Below, in pieces: positions 35,274 through 43,484 of a stretch of 64,000 nucleotides of DNA. How positions within the stretch are numbered: position 1 is the stretch's first letter; every line of letters begins with the position of its first letter. A model generated the notes under the pieces. That model was not told the DNA's origin, searched no databases, and worked only from the letters and a program-made list of their open reading frames with translations. The DNA comes from Flagellatimonas centrodinii (GTDB taxonomy: Bacteria > Pseudomonadota > Gammaproteobacteria > Nevskiales > Nevskiaceae). The stretch is from NCBI RefSeq assembly GCF_016918765.2, contig NZ_CP092104.1:2976001-3040000 (forward strand), in the 5' to 3' direction. Made by a program: the position numbers and the translations under genes.

Positions 35274-36620
35274 TCACTGCACCGTGGGCAGCGAACGCCA
35301 ATCCGTTGTGTACGCCGCCGACAGGTTGCCGCGCTTCATGCTCCAGCTCTTGTGAATGCCCGCACCTGCTGTTTGCAGGGTCCGGCTGCCATATCGTCGG
35401 TTGACGGTGTCGAGGGCTGCATTGAGGCGCTCTCGCTTCTCTCTCCCCTCCGTGTCCTCGAACAGCGTGATCTGCCGTTCGGTTCTGGGGCTGAGATCCG
35501 TCAGCATGATCGATGCCTTCTGGTAGACGTAACCCTCGCGGTAGAGCTGCTTGAGCATCCTCACCGCGTACTGCCCAAGCACCAAGGTGTCGTCAGTGGC
35601 CTCTGCCAGCTTGCAGCTGATGGCTTTGTTGTACTGGGGCACATCCGGCTTGAAGGGATTGGTTTGGATGCCGACCTGCAACATTCCCGCGATGGAGCCC
35701 TGAGCGCGCAGCTTCTCGGCGGCGCGGGCCAGATAGGTCAGTACGGCTTCTCTGAGATCTGCCTCTGATGTCACGTGCTGGCCGAAACTACGCGACGACA
35801 GGATCTGCTGTTTCTTGGGTGACAGCTCCTCAATGTCGAGGCAGCTGATGCCGTTGAGCTCTTCGACCGTCCGCTCCAAGACCACCGAGAACTGACCGCG
35901 AATCCGTTTCGGATTGGCGTCCTTCAGGTCCTGAACCGTGTGGATGCCCATGGCCTTGAGCTGTGCGGTCAATCGACCACCCACACCCCAGACTTCACCG
36001 ACATCCAGCGATGACAGCCATTGGCGCTGTTCATCGATCGTGAGCGATTCCAGATCAAAGCTGCCTACCCACTGCGGGTTCTTCTTGGCGATGTGGTTTG
36101 CAAGCTTCGCTCTGGTCTTGGTGCTGCCGATGCCGACGCAGACGGTGAGTCCGGTCCACTGCTGAATCCGGTTTCGGATGAGCAGACCGTGGTCTCTGAA
36201 TGTGGTGGTGATCAAGCCCATCCCGGAAAAATCGAGGAAGCACTCATCGATGGAGTAGACCTCCTGTCTGGGTGCCATGCCCCCGAGGATGGTCATCACC
36301 CGATGGCTCATGTCGGCGTACAGGGTGTAGTTGCTGGACAGGGCTTTCAGCCCACGGGCTTTGAACTCCTTCGGTACCAGGTGCCACGGCTGACCCATCT
36401 TGATACCTAGGGACTTGGCTTCGGCAGAGCGGGCCACCACGCAGCCGTCGTTATTCGACAAGACCACCAGCGGCTTGCCAGCAAGCCGTGGATCGAAAAC
36501 GGCTTCGCAGCTGCAATAGAAGTTGTTGACGTCGACCAAAGCGAAACGGGTTTGCACCCTTGGCCGCGCTCCGGTTACGAGGCTGTCGGTGTCTACGCTG
36601 GAAGGGGAGATTGTGTCCAT
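35274..36620 (-). CDS. umuC: UmuC-type Y-family DNA polymerase V subunit
   Basis: 448-residue translesion polymerase. Palm residues are visible in [19 protein letters not shown] and [15 protein letters not shown]; the helix-hairpin-helix region [17 protein letters not shown] and the C-terminal little-finger and DUF4113 tail ([18 protein letters not shown]) are present. ATG 36620 was chosen; the frame is open further but only with non-homologous sequence. With UmuD' it copies past lesions at the cost of mutation. umuD lies 82 bases upstream in the same direction. Confidence 0.93.
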   Translation of the reverse strand: MDTISPSSVDTDSLVTGARPRVQTRFALVDVNNFYCSCEAVFDPRLAGKPLVVLSNNDGCVVARSAEAKSLGIKMGQPWHLVPKEFKARGLKALSSNYTLYADMSHRVMTILGGMAPRQEVYSIDECFLDFSGMGLITTTFRDHGLLIRNRIQQWTGLTVCVGIGSTKTRAKLANHIAKKNPQWVGSFDLESLTIDEQRQWLSSLDVGEVWGVGGRLTAQLKAMGIHTVQDLKDANPKRIRGQFSVVLERTVEELNGISCLDIEELSPKKQQILSSRSFGQHVTSEADLREAVLTYLARAAEKLRAQGSIAGMLQVGIQTNPFKPDVPQYNKAISCKLAEATDDTLVLGQYAVRMLKQLYREGYVYQKASIMLTDLSPRTERQITLFEDTEGREKRERLNAALDTVNRRYGSRTLQTAGAGIHKSWSMKRGNLSAAYTTDWRSLPTVQ

Positions 36621-36639
36621 GGACAGAAGGCTATTGGTC

Positions 36640-36660
36640 TGCTGTCTCAAACCGTGAGAC
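36640..36660. promoter_or_regulatory. Inverted repeat TGCTGTCTCA-N5-TGAGAC upstream of umuC
   Basis: A 6-bp GTCTCA/TGAGAC stem with a 5-base spacer in the umuD-umuC gap. The left ten bases are identical to the inverted repeat at 15581-15605 before brxA. It could be an attenuating hairpin or a shared operator. Confidence 0.4.
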
Positions 36661-36702
36661 TCCACCCAGTGATTCCGAAACAGATCGCAGCAGCCGCGCC
36701 GC

Positions 36703-37209
36703 CTAGAACCGCCGCACCGATCCGGTGACCACACCCCACAGCGTGCAGTCCTCCGCCTGATCGAGATAGAGAATGGGGTACTGATCACGCTGGGCCGCAT
36801 TTTCGGACACCAGCGCAAGCCGTCCGCCGGCCAACTTGGCGAGGCGCTTCACGTAGATATCGCCAGCATAGGTGGCGACAACGATCGATCCAGGTCGCGT
36901 ATCAATGGAGCGGTCCACCGCGAGCACATCCCCTTCGAAGATCTTGGCATCGACCATCGACTCACCCTGGACACGGACGAAGAACGTCGCGGGGGGATTG
37001 CGGATCAGCAGCTCGTTGAGATCCAGGGTTTCCTCGACGTAGTCAGCCGCTGGTGACGGAAACCCTGCCTGAGGACAGGGTGATGCAATCAGCGGCAGGC
37101 GCAGGGAGACCGGTTCTGGATGCGCATCGCCGAGATGCAGCGCATTCGCGCTGAATCTGACGGAGGGAAATAGCGGTGTGGTGGTTGCCGGGATCAGAGA
37201 GCGCTGCAT
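36703..37209 (-). CDS. umuD: UmuD-type SOS mutagenesis protein
   Basis: 168-residue LexA-like autoprotease. The Ala-Gly cleavage site is in [16 protein letters not shown], the nucleophile Ser in [15 protein letters not shown] and the general-base Lys in [10 protein letters not shown]. Cleavage by RecA filament would give UmuD', the partner of UmuC. The N-terminal arm before the cleavage site is longer than in E. coli. The start ATG 37209 ([14 protein letters not shown]) lies 29 bases downstream of an SOS box; the upstream start at 37278 would place the box inside the gene. Confidence 0.88.
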   Translation of the reverse strand: MQRSLIPATTTPLFPSVRFSANALHLGDAHPEPVSLRLPLIASPCPQAGFPSPAADYVEETLDLNELLIRNPPATFFVRVQGESMVDAKIFEGDVLAVDRSIDTRPGSIVVATYAGDIYVKRLAKLAGGRLALVSENAAQRDQYPILYLDQAEDCTLWGVVTGSVRRF

Positions 37210-37237
37210 GGGGGGAATGCCTGGAGGAAAGCGGAGA

Positions 37238-37253
37238 CTGGCTGGATATACAG
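37238..37253 (-). promoter_or_regulatory. LexA (SOS) box upstream of umuD
   Basis: On the minus strand CTGTATATCCAGCCAG fits the CTGT-N8-ACAG consensus with one mismatch in the right half, in the context ACTGTATAT. It lies immediately upstream of the chosen umuD start, as expected for a LexA-repressed mutagenesis operon. Confidence 0.7.
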
Positions 37254-37427
37254 TCTCACGCGGCTCGACAGTCGGCAAGCCGTCGAGGATAGCCGTGAGG
37301 TGTTGGGGCAGAAATGATTTTCGCTACTTGGCCGGATTTACTGGGCACTCATTGGCGCCAACCGCGACAATGATGGCCATCTAATTTCAGCTTCGATCCA
37401 GCGCTCACGCGCGCTGGCTCGCTCCAC

Positions 37428-38546
37428 ATGCCCAAACGAAAAACCAAGGCTGCAACGCCCCGGCGTCGCAGCCGAAGAGCAGCGCCTGCTCGCCGTACTC
37501 AATCGATCTTTGCCAAGCTGATCGCACCGCTGTGGGTGCTGTTGGTGGTGGTGCTTGCCGTGGCTTTTGTAAGTTCCGAGCAGGGATCTGACTGGGTTGG
37601 CAGAACGCTGTCGAGCCTCGGTGCCGACCTCCAGAAAGATCTGGCCTCCGTGACCAAGAGTGTCACTGCGGCGCTGCCATCTTCGGGTGTTGCCGAGCCC
37701 CGACCATCAATATCACCCGCACCTCGGCCTCCAGCGAGAGTGGTTGCTGCGGCACCGAGACCAAAACCTGAATCAAAGCCGAGTCCTAATGTAACGCTGT
37801 TACAACAGCCATTACCGACACCCTCTCAGGCAGCGTCGAGCAATGAATCGACGCGCGCCGCGCGGCAACAGCCCCAGACCATCATCCTGCGGTCGTCGGG
37901 ATTCCCTACCAGCTTCGATGCCGCAAAGCGGATGCTGGCGCGGGATGTCTACTTCGATGTGCGGACAGACCGTTACTGCGACTGCACGTTCGACAGCCGT
38001 CTACGTGTCGATATGGCGACCTGCCCAATGCGGACGGAGCAATTCCAGAATCGGCAGGGCGGAATCGAATGGGGGCATGTGGTCCCAGCCTCCGATTTTG
38101 GCCGCCAGCGCCCCTGCTGGCGCAATGCGCCTCAGGGCACCGATGGCAGAACGCACTGCGGCCGGGTGGATGAGACCTACCGTCTCATGGAAGCCGATCC
38201 CCACAACTTGATTCCGGTGATCGGCGCGCTGAATGCCATTCGGTCGAATTACCGGTTTGGAATGGTCAGCGCTGGGACCGAAGACCCCGTCATTTCAGGC
38301 TGCGGATTCCGGGTGGCCAGACAGGGCGGCGGGCGATTCGTTGAGCCGCCCGATGCCGTGAAGGGACAGATCGCCCGCATCTACTTCTACTTTGAAGACC
38401 GCTACGGCCATCGCATAAGCGGGTCGCAGCGACGGGTCTTCGATACCTGGAATAAACAGTTCCCGCCAGATGCTTCCGAAATCGAGCGGGATCAGCGCCT
38501 AGCGGCGATCACCGGGGTGTCGAATCCGTTTGTGGTTTTGTACTGA
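37428..38546 (+). CDS. EndA/NucM-type endonuclease I with N-terminal membrane anchor
   Basis: 372-residue protein. A basic N-terminus (MPKRKTKAATPRRRSRRAAP) precedes a transmembrane helix at about 31-50 (LIAPLWVLLVVVLAVAFV), then a Pro/Ser-rich linker. The C-terminal domain (about 145-372) is the endonuclease I family: EWGHVVPASDFG with the catalytic His, ADPHNLIPVIGALNAIRSNY, and the end NPFVVLY. Classical EndA is a soluble periplasmic DNase; here the enzyme seems tethered, with the nuclease predicted outside the cytoplasm. It is divergent from the umuD promoter. Confidence 0.85.
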   Translation: MPKRKTKAATPRRRSRRAAPARRTQSIFAKLIAPLWVLLVVVLAVAFVSSEQGSDWVGRTLSSLGADLQKDLASVTKSVTAALPSSGVAEPRPSISPAPRPPARVVAAAPRPKPESKPSPNVTLLQQPLPTPSQAASSNESTRAARQQPQTIILRSSGFPTSFDAAKRMLARDVYFDVRTDRYCDCTFDSRLRVDMATCPMRTEQFQNRQGGIEWGHVVPASDFGRQRPCWRNAPQGTDGRTHCGRVDETYRLMEADPHNLIPVIGALNAIRSNYRFGMVSAGTEDPVISGCGFRVARQGGGRFVEPPDAVKGQIARIYFYFEDRYGHRISGSQRRVFDTWNKQFPPDASEIERDQRLAAITGVSNPFVVLY

Positions 38547-38647
38547 GCTCCACAAACACATGAGCATCGGCGCGAATACCATGATCAAACAGTCCCGAAG
38601 AGGACCGCCAGCAGCTCTCCCATGCCACTCACACCTTCACGGAAGAT

Positions 38648-38836
38648 ATGACCACCACCAACCCCCTTAGCTACGTCGAACTGCAAGAGCGTATTGCAGC
38701 GCTGGAAGCCCAGGCCCGCATGATCAAGGCGCAGGAGCGCAATCAGCAGATTCGCGAGATCCTGGACCGGATGAATCGACACGGCATCGACATCGCTGAT
38801 CTCAGAAAGCGCAGGCGTTCACGCAAGGGCAGCTGA
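38648..38836 (+). CDS. Truncated H-NS-like nucleoid protein, 62 residues
   Basis: MTTTNPLSYVELQERIAALEAQARMIKAQERNQQ... forms an N-terminal coiled-coil dimerisation helix followed by a short segment (ILDRMNRHGIDIADL), the pattern of the H-NS oligomerisation domain. It ends in a basic tail (RKRRRSRKGS) where full H-NS proteins continue with an AT-hook-like DNA-binding domain. A GGAAG ribosome binding site precedes the ATG. Such short forms could act as H-NS antagonists by mixed dimers; that role is inferred. Confidence 0.6.
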   Translation: MTTTNPLSYVELQERIAALEAQARMIKAQERNQQIREILDRMNRHGIDIADLRKRRRSRKGS

Positions 38837-38898
38837 GCGCTACTCGGATGACGAGCCACTCGACCGCAGATGCTTATCAGTAAGGGGGACCACCACCC

Positions 38899-39543
38899 AT
38901 GTGCGCCAACTTCGAACCACCACCCGTTGAAAAGCTAATCGCCTGGGGATTCGCAATTGCAGCGGGCGCCCACTACAAGTCCGAGGTCTATCCCGGACAG
39001 GTGGCACCGGTCATCACCAGCGCCGATCCAAACCAGATTCACCTGGCCTGCTTTGGATTGGTGCCGCACTGGGCAGATCCCAAGCTGGCCCGCATGACCT
39101 ACAACGCGCGCTGCGAAACGGTTGCAAGCAAACCCAGTTTCAGAACGGCCTGGCGCAACGGGCAACTCGCCGCCATCCCGGTCCAGTGCTTCTATGAGCC
39201 CAGCTACGAAACCGGAAAAGCGGTCCGCCACGCTATCCGCCGTAAAGACGGTGAGCCCTTCTGGCTGGCGGGTCTTTGGGAGCGACGGATGGATGATCCC
39301 GGCCCGACGCGCAAGTCATTCACCATGCTGACGATGGCCGCACCCTGTCATCCCATCATGGGACGCATGCATGGACCGGAGGACGAAAAGCGGTCGGTTG
39401 TAGTGCTCGAAGGGGAGAACCGTAATCGGTGGCTCGGCGCCAGCCGCCCCGGTGACCGCGCGCAGTTTCTGGAATTGTTTGATGCCGACGAATACGAGGA
39501 CACCCCATCACCCCGTACCCGCGCGGCAACCAAAACCGGGTAA
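38899..39543 (+). CDS. SRAP/HMCES-family abasic-site shielding protein (YedK-like)
   Basis: 214-residue protein with the essential Cys2 exposed after Met removal (MCANFEPPPVEKL). Other family landmarks are FGLVPHWADP, NARCETVASKPSF, IPVQCFYEPSY and HPIMGRMHGPED with the conserved His. SRAP proteins form a thiazolidine crosslink to abasic sites in single-stranded DNA and are often linked to SOS genes. Upstream TAAGGGGG is a likely ribosome binding site. The C-terminus is a short disordered tail. Confidence 0.88.
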   Translation: MCANFEPPPVEKLIAWGFAIAAGAHYKSEVYPGQVAPVITSADPNQIHLACFGLVPHWADPKLARMTYNARCETVASKPSFRTAWRNGQLAAIPVQCFYEPSYETGKAVRHAIRRKDGEPFWLAGLWERRMDDPGPTRKSFTMLTMAAPCHPIMGRMHGPEDEKRSVVVLEGENRNRWLGASRPGDRAQFLELFDADEYEDTPSPRTRAATKTG

Positions 39544-39607
39544 GGCGACAAGTGCGCGGCGGCATGGGCGCCCCGACGCCGACCAAGCATCTCAGTTGAG
39601 CGCGTCC

Positions 39608-39721
39608 GAATCACTGGCCGACGTCCCTCGCTACGCTCGGGCGTGAATCACCACGAATCAGTGAAATGCCTGAATCACTAACCCCGAATCACAAAGGCTG
39701 AATCACTCACCAGCCGAATCA
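39608..39721. repeat. Array of seven GAATCA direct repeats
   Basis: GAATCA occurs at 39608, 39645, 39655, 39672, 39686, 39700 and 39716, most followed by C; spacing after the first is 10, 17, 14, 14 and 16 bases. It lies in the 316-base gap between the SRAP gene and the Mrr-like gene. The sequence does not code. Its role (regulator binding, iteron-like) is unknown. Confidence 0.65.
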
Positions 39722-39859
39722 TCAGTCCGATGCCTCCAAGCGGGATGCCGCCTGCGGTGGCGACCACCATGGGCTGCAGTTGTGATCCTGGGGCAGGGTG
39801 GGGTGACATCGCCGCCGCTGATCGCGATGATTCGGCAATAACTCTCGCCACATAAGCGC

Positions 39860-41125
39860 ATGCGACACATCGCCTTGCTGGTCCTACTCACCCTGATCGC
39901 CAGCGATGTCACCGCGCAGCGGCCCAAACCGGTTTGGGTGTGTGAATCCCCAGGTGGCGTGCGAGGCGCGCAAGATCGACCATGTCCTGATGGTTACATC
40001 ATTCTGCGCTCGCCGGAGGGATGGGCCAGCCCAACGCCTCCATCAACTCCGTCGACACCGACAACAGCGCCGACACCGCCACGAATCCTGCCTAGTCTGC
40101 GATCAGCGGTGATTGAGGCCATGGCACCGGCCAGCACAACCGCATCGACCGGCAGCATCACCGAGCCCAGCAGGTCGCCTGCGACATCCAATCCGTTTGC
40201 GCCACTGATCAAAATGGTTTGGACCGCAGCAGGCATCGTCATCGCCGTCCTGCTCATTCTCGGCATTGCCAGAGTCGTCTTCTACAAGCGCAGCCTCGGC
40301 CACATCCTGACCTTTCTTGGCTTGATCGCAAGAGATCAAGCCAACCGTCGGCAACGCAGCCATCGCCGCGCCGCTGCTGGACGCACGTCGGCGCGGCCAG
40401 CCTCATCAGATCGAAAAACCGGTTTAAGCCCGATGCCCTGGCCAAAGCCACCATCGCAATCTGCACCGCCGCCACAAGCAACTAAACCAACAACGACGTC
40501 GCCACCGCCATCAACCTCAGAAACCGGAAATCCCGAACCGCAGGTCCATCGCCCCGCGCCTTACCCGGAGGCTTGGTCGATGGACCTGCTCCGCACCATG
40601 GATTGGCGACTACTGGAAACGCTGGTGTGCCGCTACTGGCAGATCAAGGGATACAACGCAGCCACCACCGGTCCGGGTGCCGACGGCGGTGTCGACGTCA
40701 TTCTCCGCGACCGCCAAGACCCGCGACGGGTCGTCGCCGTCGCCCAATGCAAGTCATGGACCACAGGCAACGTAGGCGTTGAATCCGTCCGCGCACTCTG
40801 GGGTGCGCGCGACCACTTCAAAGCACAGCTTGCCCTGTTCTATACCGTTTACGGCTTTACCGAGGCCGCATCCGAGTTCGCCAAAAGCAAACACCTCAAG
40901 CTCATCGACGGCCACAGCCTGCTCACCCAGATCAATGCGCTCCCAACAGAGGATGCAAAAGCATTGTTGAGAGAAATCACAGAAGGTGACTACACAACAC
41001 CCAGCTGCCCGAAGTGCGAATCCAAAATGGTGTTCAAGCGAGGCACCGAGGGCAAACACGACTTCTGGGGCTGCCCACGATTCCCGGTTTGTCGCTCCAG
41101 CACCATGAGATTGCGAAAGCAGTAG
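39860..41125 (+). CDS. Mrr-like restriction endonuclease with signal peptide and membrane anchor
   Basis: 421-residue protein. The N-terminus MRHIALLVLLTLIASDVTAQ looks like a signal peptide, followed by a cysteine-containing module (WVCESPGGVRGAQDRPCPDG). A second hydrophobic helix at about 113-134 (VWTAAGIVIAVLLILGIARV) would place the rest in the cytoplasm. A Pro-rich linker leads to an Mrr_cat PD-(D/E)XK nuclease (GADGGVDVIL, VAVAQCKSW) and a C-terminal zinc ribbon of the topoisomerase type (CPKCESKM, WGCPRFPVC). Mrr enzymes cut methylated or otherwise modified DNA; the membrane tether is unusual. Confidence 0.85.
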   Translation: MRHIALLVLLTLIASDVTAQRPKPVWVCESPGGVRGAQDRPCPDGYIILRSPEGWASPTPPSTPSTPTTAPTPPRILPSLRSAVIEAMAPASTTASTGSITEPSRSPATSNPFAPLIKMVWTAAGIVIAVLLILGIARVVFYKRSLGHILTFLGLIARDQANRRQRSHRRAAAGRTSARPASSDRKTGLSPMPWPKPPSQSAPPPQATKPTTTSPPPSTSETGNPEPQVHRPAPYPEAWSMDLLRTMDWRLLETLVCRYWQIKGYNAATTGPGADGGVDVILRDRQDPRRVVAVAQCKSWTTGNVGVESVRALWGARDHFKAQLALFYTVYGFTEAASEFAKSKHLKLIDGHSLLTQINALPTEDAKALLREITEGDYTTPSCPKCESKMVFKRGTEGKHDFWGCPRFPVCRSSTMRLRKQ

Positions 41126-41196
41126 CCAGCGATCAGAGACAGTCCCATCACCAACAGCCACCCACCTCCAGCAGCCCCCCATCAGCAACCCACTAA

Positions 41197-41236
41197 CAGC
41201 TGACGCCAGCCACTCATGAGTGGCTGGCGTCAGCTG
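41197..41236. repeat. Perfect 40-bp palindrome
   Basis: The half starting CAGCTGACGCCAGCCACTCA at 41197 is followed directly by its exact reverse complement, centred between 41216 and 41217, without a loop. It stands between the stop of the Mrr-like gene and the stop of a convergent 28-residue ORF. It may act as a bidirectional terminator or a site for a recombinase or dimeric regulator. There is no T-run. Confidence 0.9.
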
Positions 41237-41246
41237 AAATCTACCG

Positions 41247-41333
41247 CTATCCGCGACGCACCATCAGCCAGGTTAGACCGGTAATCAGCAGCCCTGCGGC
41301 CGCAAGGCTGCCGTACATCAATACCTCAACCAT
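41247..41333 (-). CDS. Candidate 28-residue membrane microprotein
   Basis: MVEVLMYGSLAAAGLLITGL followed by TWLMVRRG reads as a single transmembrane helix with a basic cytoplasmic end. Purine-rich GAGGA and TGAGG segments precede the ATG. It ends 11 bases from the 40-bp palindrome. Too short for confident family assignment. Confidence 0.4.
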   Translation of the reverse strand: MVEVLMYGSLAAAGLLITGLTWLMVRRG

Positions 41334-41441
41334 CCTCAGTTTTCCTCATTCACCTGATGCCCGAGCACCGGCTTGGCAGGGCAGCACCGCGACCGCACAG
41401 TTGCAGGCGCGCTAAAAGTAACGCCATAAAGTTTAAACAGT

Positions 41442-41494
41442 AGAAGAGCAGAAGAGCAGAAGAGAAAAACAGAAGAACAGAAGAACAGAAGAAG
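41442..41494. repeat. Octamer tandem repeat AGAAGARC
   Basis: AGAAGAGC, AGAAGAGC, AGAAGAG, then AAAAAC, then AGAAGAAC, AGAAGAAC and AGAAGAAG: six purine-rich units in 53 bases. It does not code in any supported frame and lies about 70 bases upstream of the DUF2384-type gene. Confidence 0.8.
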
Positions 41495-41561
41495 ATAAGG
41501 GTTGGGACATTGCGGCCCAGGTCTGCTATCAATGCGGCACACCGAGTGCGAGCAGATCCAC

Positions 41562-41789
41562 ATGTGCCGTTCATCAACAGTAAAAACCATAGACCTCAAG
41601 CGGCAGCCCATCCCCGAGAGCGTGCTCAACGCCGCTACCGACGCATTCGGCAGTGAGGCAATGGCCTACCTCGACGCGCCTAACTACGCGCTTGGCGGGC
41701 GCAGCCCCAGAGAGCTACTCAAGACCACCGATGGTCAACGGACCGTATTGAACGAAATACAGGCGCATGTTGGCGGAGGGCCCATTTGA
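41562..41789 (+). CDS. MbcA/ParS/Xre-type antitoxin toxin-binding domain (DUF2384)
   Basis: 75-residue protein MCRSSTVKTIDLKRQPIPESV... ending MAYLDAPNYALGGRSPRELLKTTDGQRTVLNEIQAHV, the signature of the DUF2384 domain in which ALGGRSP-x-ELL is diagnostic. Full antitoxins of this family carry an N-terminal helix-turn-helix and are followed by a RES-domain toxin; here the N-terminal domain is missing and no RES gene follows. It is likely an orphan or remnant. Confidence 0.65.
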   Translation: MCRSSTVKTIDLKRQPIPESVLNAATDAFGSEAMAYLDAPNYALGGRSPRELLKTTDGQRTVLNEIQAHVGGGPI

Positions 41790-41977
41790 GCGGACGAGGG
41801 GATGGGTGGGTGACCGGCAACAAGGTGCCATTTGCTGCCACTCGCGAACATCCGGTCTGGGCCGACCGAATGTCGACGAAGCGATACGACCGATTGTTGG
41901 CAAGAGACATCAGGCCCATTCCCTTTGCCAACAATAGTTTGGTGCGCGGCGTCGATTGGGCGAGCGGTTCCCCGGTC

Positions 41978-42307
41978 TCAACGAAAAGATGCCGCTACAA
42001 GGATGCTGCAGCCCAGCGCGATGGTGCCGACGCCGGCCACATCGAAAACGGTCGGCGTTACGCGATCCACGATCCACAGCCACGCCAGCGCGGTGCAGGT
42101 ATACACACCGCCGTAAGCCGCATACACGCGACCCGATTCCGCGGGGTGTCGCGTCAACAACCACGCGAAGGCCATGAGGCTGAGCGCGGCGCCTGCAAGC
42201 ACCCAAAGACTGGCACCGCGCTTGGCCCACAGCAGCACCAGATAGCAGCCGACGATTTCCGCGACGGCAGTCAGAACAAACAGTCCCAGCGTGGTCGTCC
42301 AGCTCAT
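41978..42307 (-). CDS. YnfA/UPF0060-family membrane protein
   Basis: 109-residue protein with four transmembrane helices ([70 protein letters not shown]) and the family segment [12 protein letters not shown]. These small drug/metabolite-type proteins are frequently found with metal regulators. The ATG at 42307 overlaps the TAA stop of the MerR-type gene (TAATG), so the two form a coupled operon. Confidence 0.88.
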   Translation of the reverse strand: MSWTTTLGLFVLTAVAEIVGCYLVLLWAKRGASLWVLAGAALSLMAFAWLLTRHPAESGRVYAAYGGVYTCTALAWLWIVDRVTPTVFDVAGVGTIALGCSILVAASFR

Positions 42308-42768
42308 TAATGGCCCCTGTTCGGTCCATGCACGCCGGCACGGCGAGATGCCGTTCGGGATTTCGTGGGCGTGGCCAGGCCTTGCAAGATGCCGCATTCC
42401 TTCGACGTGCCCGGCGCGTCGCAGCGTGCGCGCAGGTCCTTGAGCTGGCCCTGCAGGCTGCGCAACACGCGGATGCGTTCGGCGACGTGGCCGATGTGTT
42501 CGTCGAGCACGGTGTTGACCTCGGCGCAGCCCCGCTCCGGCGCGTCACGCAGTCGCAGCAGGTTGCGGATTTCCTCGTGGGTCATGTCCAGCGCCCGGCA
42601 GTGCAGGATGAATCCCAGTCGCTGGCGCTCGGCGTCCGAGTAAAGACGGTAGTTGCCCTCGCTGCGGGCAGGCTGCGGTAGCAGCCCCTCCTTCTCGTAA
42701 TAGCGGATGGTCTCGATGGCGACCGACAGATGACTCGCCAGCTCACCGATGCGGTAGGTCTTGGGCAT
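42307..42768 (-). CDS. cadR: CadR/PbrR-type MerR-family metal regulator
   Basis: 153-residue MerR regulator: winged helix-turn-helix ([26 protein letters not shown]), dimerisation helix, and metal site cysteines in [14 protein letters not shown] and [15 protein letters not shown]. This pattern belongs to the cadmium/lead/zinc-responsive CadR/PbrR branch. It is divergent from a cation-diffusion gene, with a MerR-type promoter between them, and it precedes ynfA in the same transcript. The exact metal cannot be fixed. Confidence 0.85.
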   Translation of the reverse strand: MPKTYRIGELASHLSVAIETIRYYEKEGLLPQPARSEGNYRLYSDAERQRLGFILHCRALDMTHEEIRNLLRLRDAPERGCAEVNTVLDEHIGHVAERIRVLRSLQGQLKDLRARCDAPGTSKECGILQGLATPTKSRTASRRAGVHGPNRGH

Positions 42769-42783
42769 GTGCTGCTCCGGGGC

Positions 42784-42807
42784 TTGACCCTGAAGTTACT
42801 ACAGGCT
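42784..42807 (+). promoter_or_regulatory. MerR-type operator/promoter
   Basis: TTGACC (42784-42789) overlaps the dyad ACCCTGAAGTTACTACAGGCT (42787-42807), the standard CadR/PbrR operator that sits in an elongated spacer. It drives the plus-strand cation-diffusion gene starting at 42843. Confidence 0.75.
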
Positions 42808-42842
42808 GTCCAATACGGTCCATCGTCCACGTCGGGATTCCG

Positions 42843-43484
42843 ATGGCTATTGATTTCTGTGCTTCCAATTGTGCCTCGAACGTGCTGGTTCCGCCGCGCT
42901 ATCGCCGAGTGCTGTGGATCGCGTTATGCGTGAACCTGGCGATGTTCGGGGTGGAGCTGGCGGCTGGCTGGGGAGCGGGCTCGGTCTCACTGCTGGCCGA
43001 CGCCGTGGACTTCTTTGGCGATGCCGCGAACTATGCGGTGTCGCTGTTCGTGCTGTCGATGGGGCTGGCCGCTCGCGCCCGCACGGCACTGCTCAAGGGG
43101 CTGTTCATGGGCGGCTATGGCGTCTATGTCCTGGGTCATGCGAGCTGGAACGCGCTGCACGGGGTGGTGCCAGAGCCGCTGACGATGGGCCTCGTCGGTG
43201 GCCTGGCCCTAGTCGCGAACCTGAGCGTGGCCTGGCTGCTATACGCCTACCGCGAGGGGGATGCCAACATGCGCTCCGTGTGGCTGTGCTCACGCAACGA
43301 CGCCATCGGTAATGTCGCGGTGATGATGGCGGCGGTGGGCGTCGTTGGAACTGGTACTGCCTGGCCGGATCTCACCGTAGCGGTCGGGATGGGCCTACTG
43401 GGCCTCTGTGCCGCGCGGCAGGTCATTGCGCAGGCACGCGTTGAACTTGCATCGACCCGGGAGGTGCGCCGTGCTCACGCCTGA
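42843..43484 (+). CDS. Cation-diffusion-facilitator-like transporter, short form
   Basis: 213-residue membrane protein with about six helices. The CDF metal site region is LLADAVDFFGDAANYAVSL in helix 2, with CSRNDAIGNVAVMM in helix 5. The usual cytoplasmic C-terminal domain is absent, the protein ending soon after the last helix (VELASTREVRRAHA). It is controlled by the MerR-type promoter just upstream. It probably exports divalent metal ions from the cytoplasm. The next gene starts before its stop. Confidence 0.85.
   Translation: MAIDFCASNCASNVLVPPRYRRVLWIALCVNLAMFGVELAAGWGAGSVSLLADAVDFFGDAANYAVSLFVLSMGLAARARTALLKGLFMGGYGVYVLGHASWNALHGVVPEPLTMGLVGGLALVANLSVAWLLYAYREGDANMRSVWLCSRNDAIGNVAVMMAAVGVVGTGTAWPDLTVAVGMGLLGLCAARQVIAQARVELASTREVRRAHA

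Noticed and set aside
39608-39721. Possible CRISPR array
   Set aside because: Repeat units are six to seven bases and spacers about ten bases with no cas genes, far below CRISPR dimensions.
41786-42310. 174-codon plus-strand frame just after the DUF2384 gene, in the place of a RES toxin
   Set aside because: Its TTG start overlaps the antitoxin stop, but no RES motif is present, and most of it is antisense to the YnfA-family gene.
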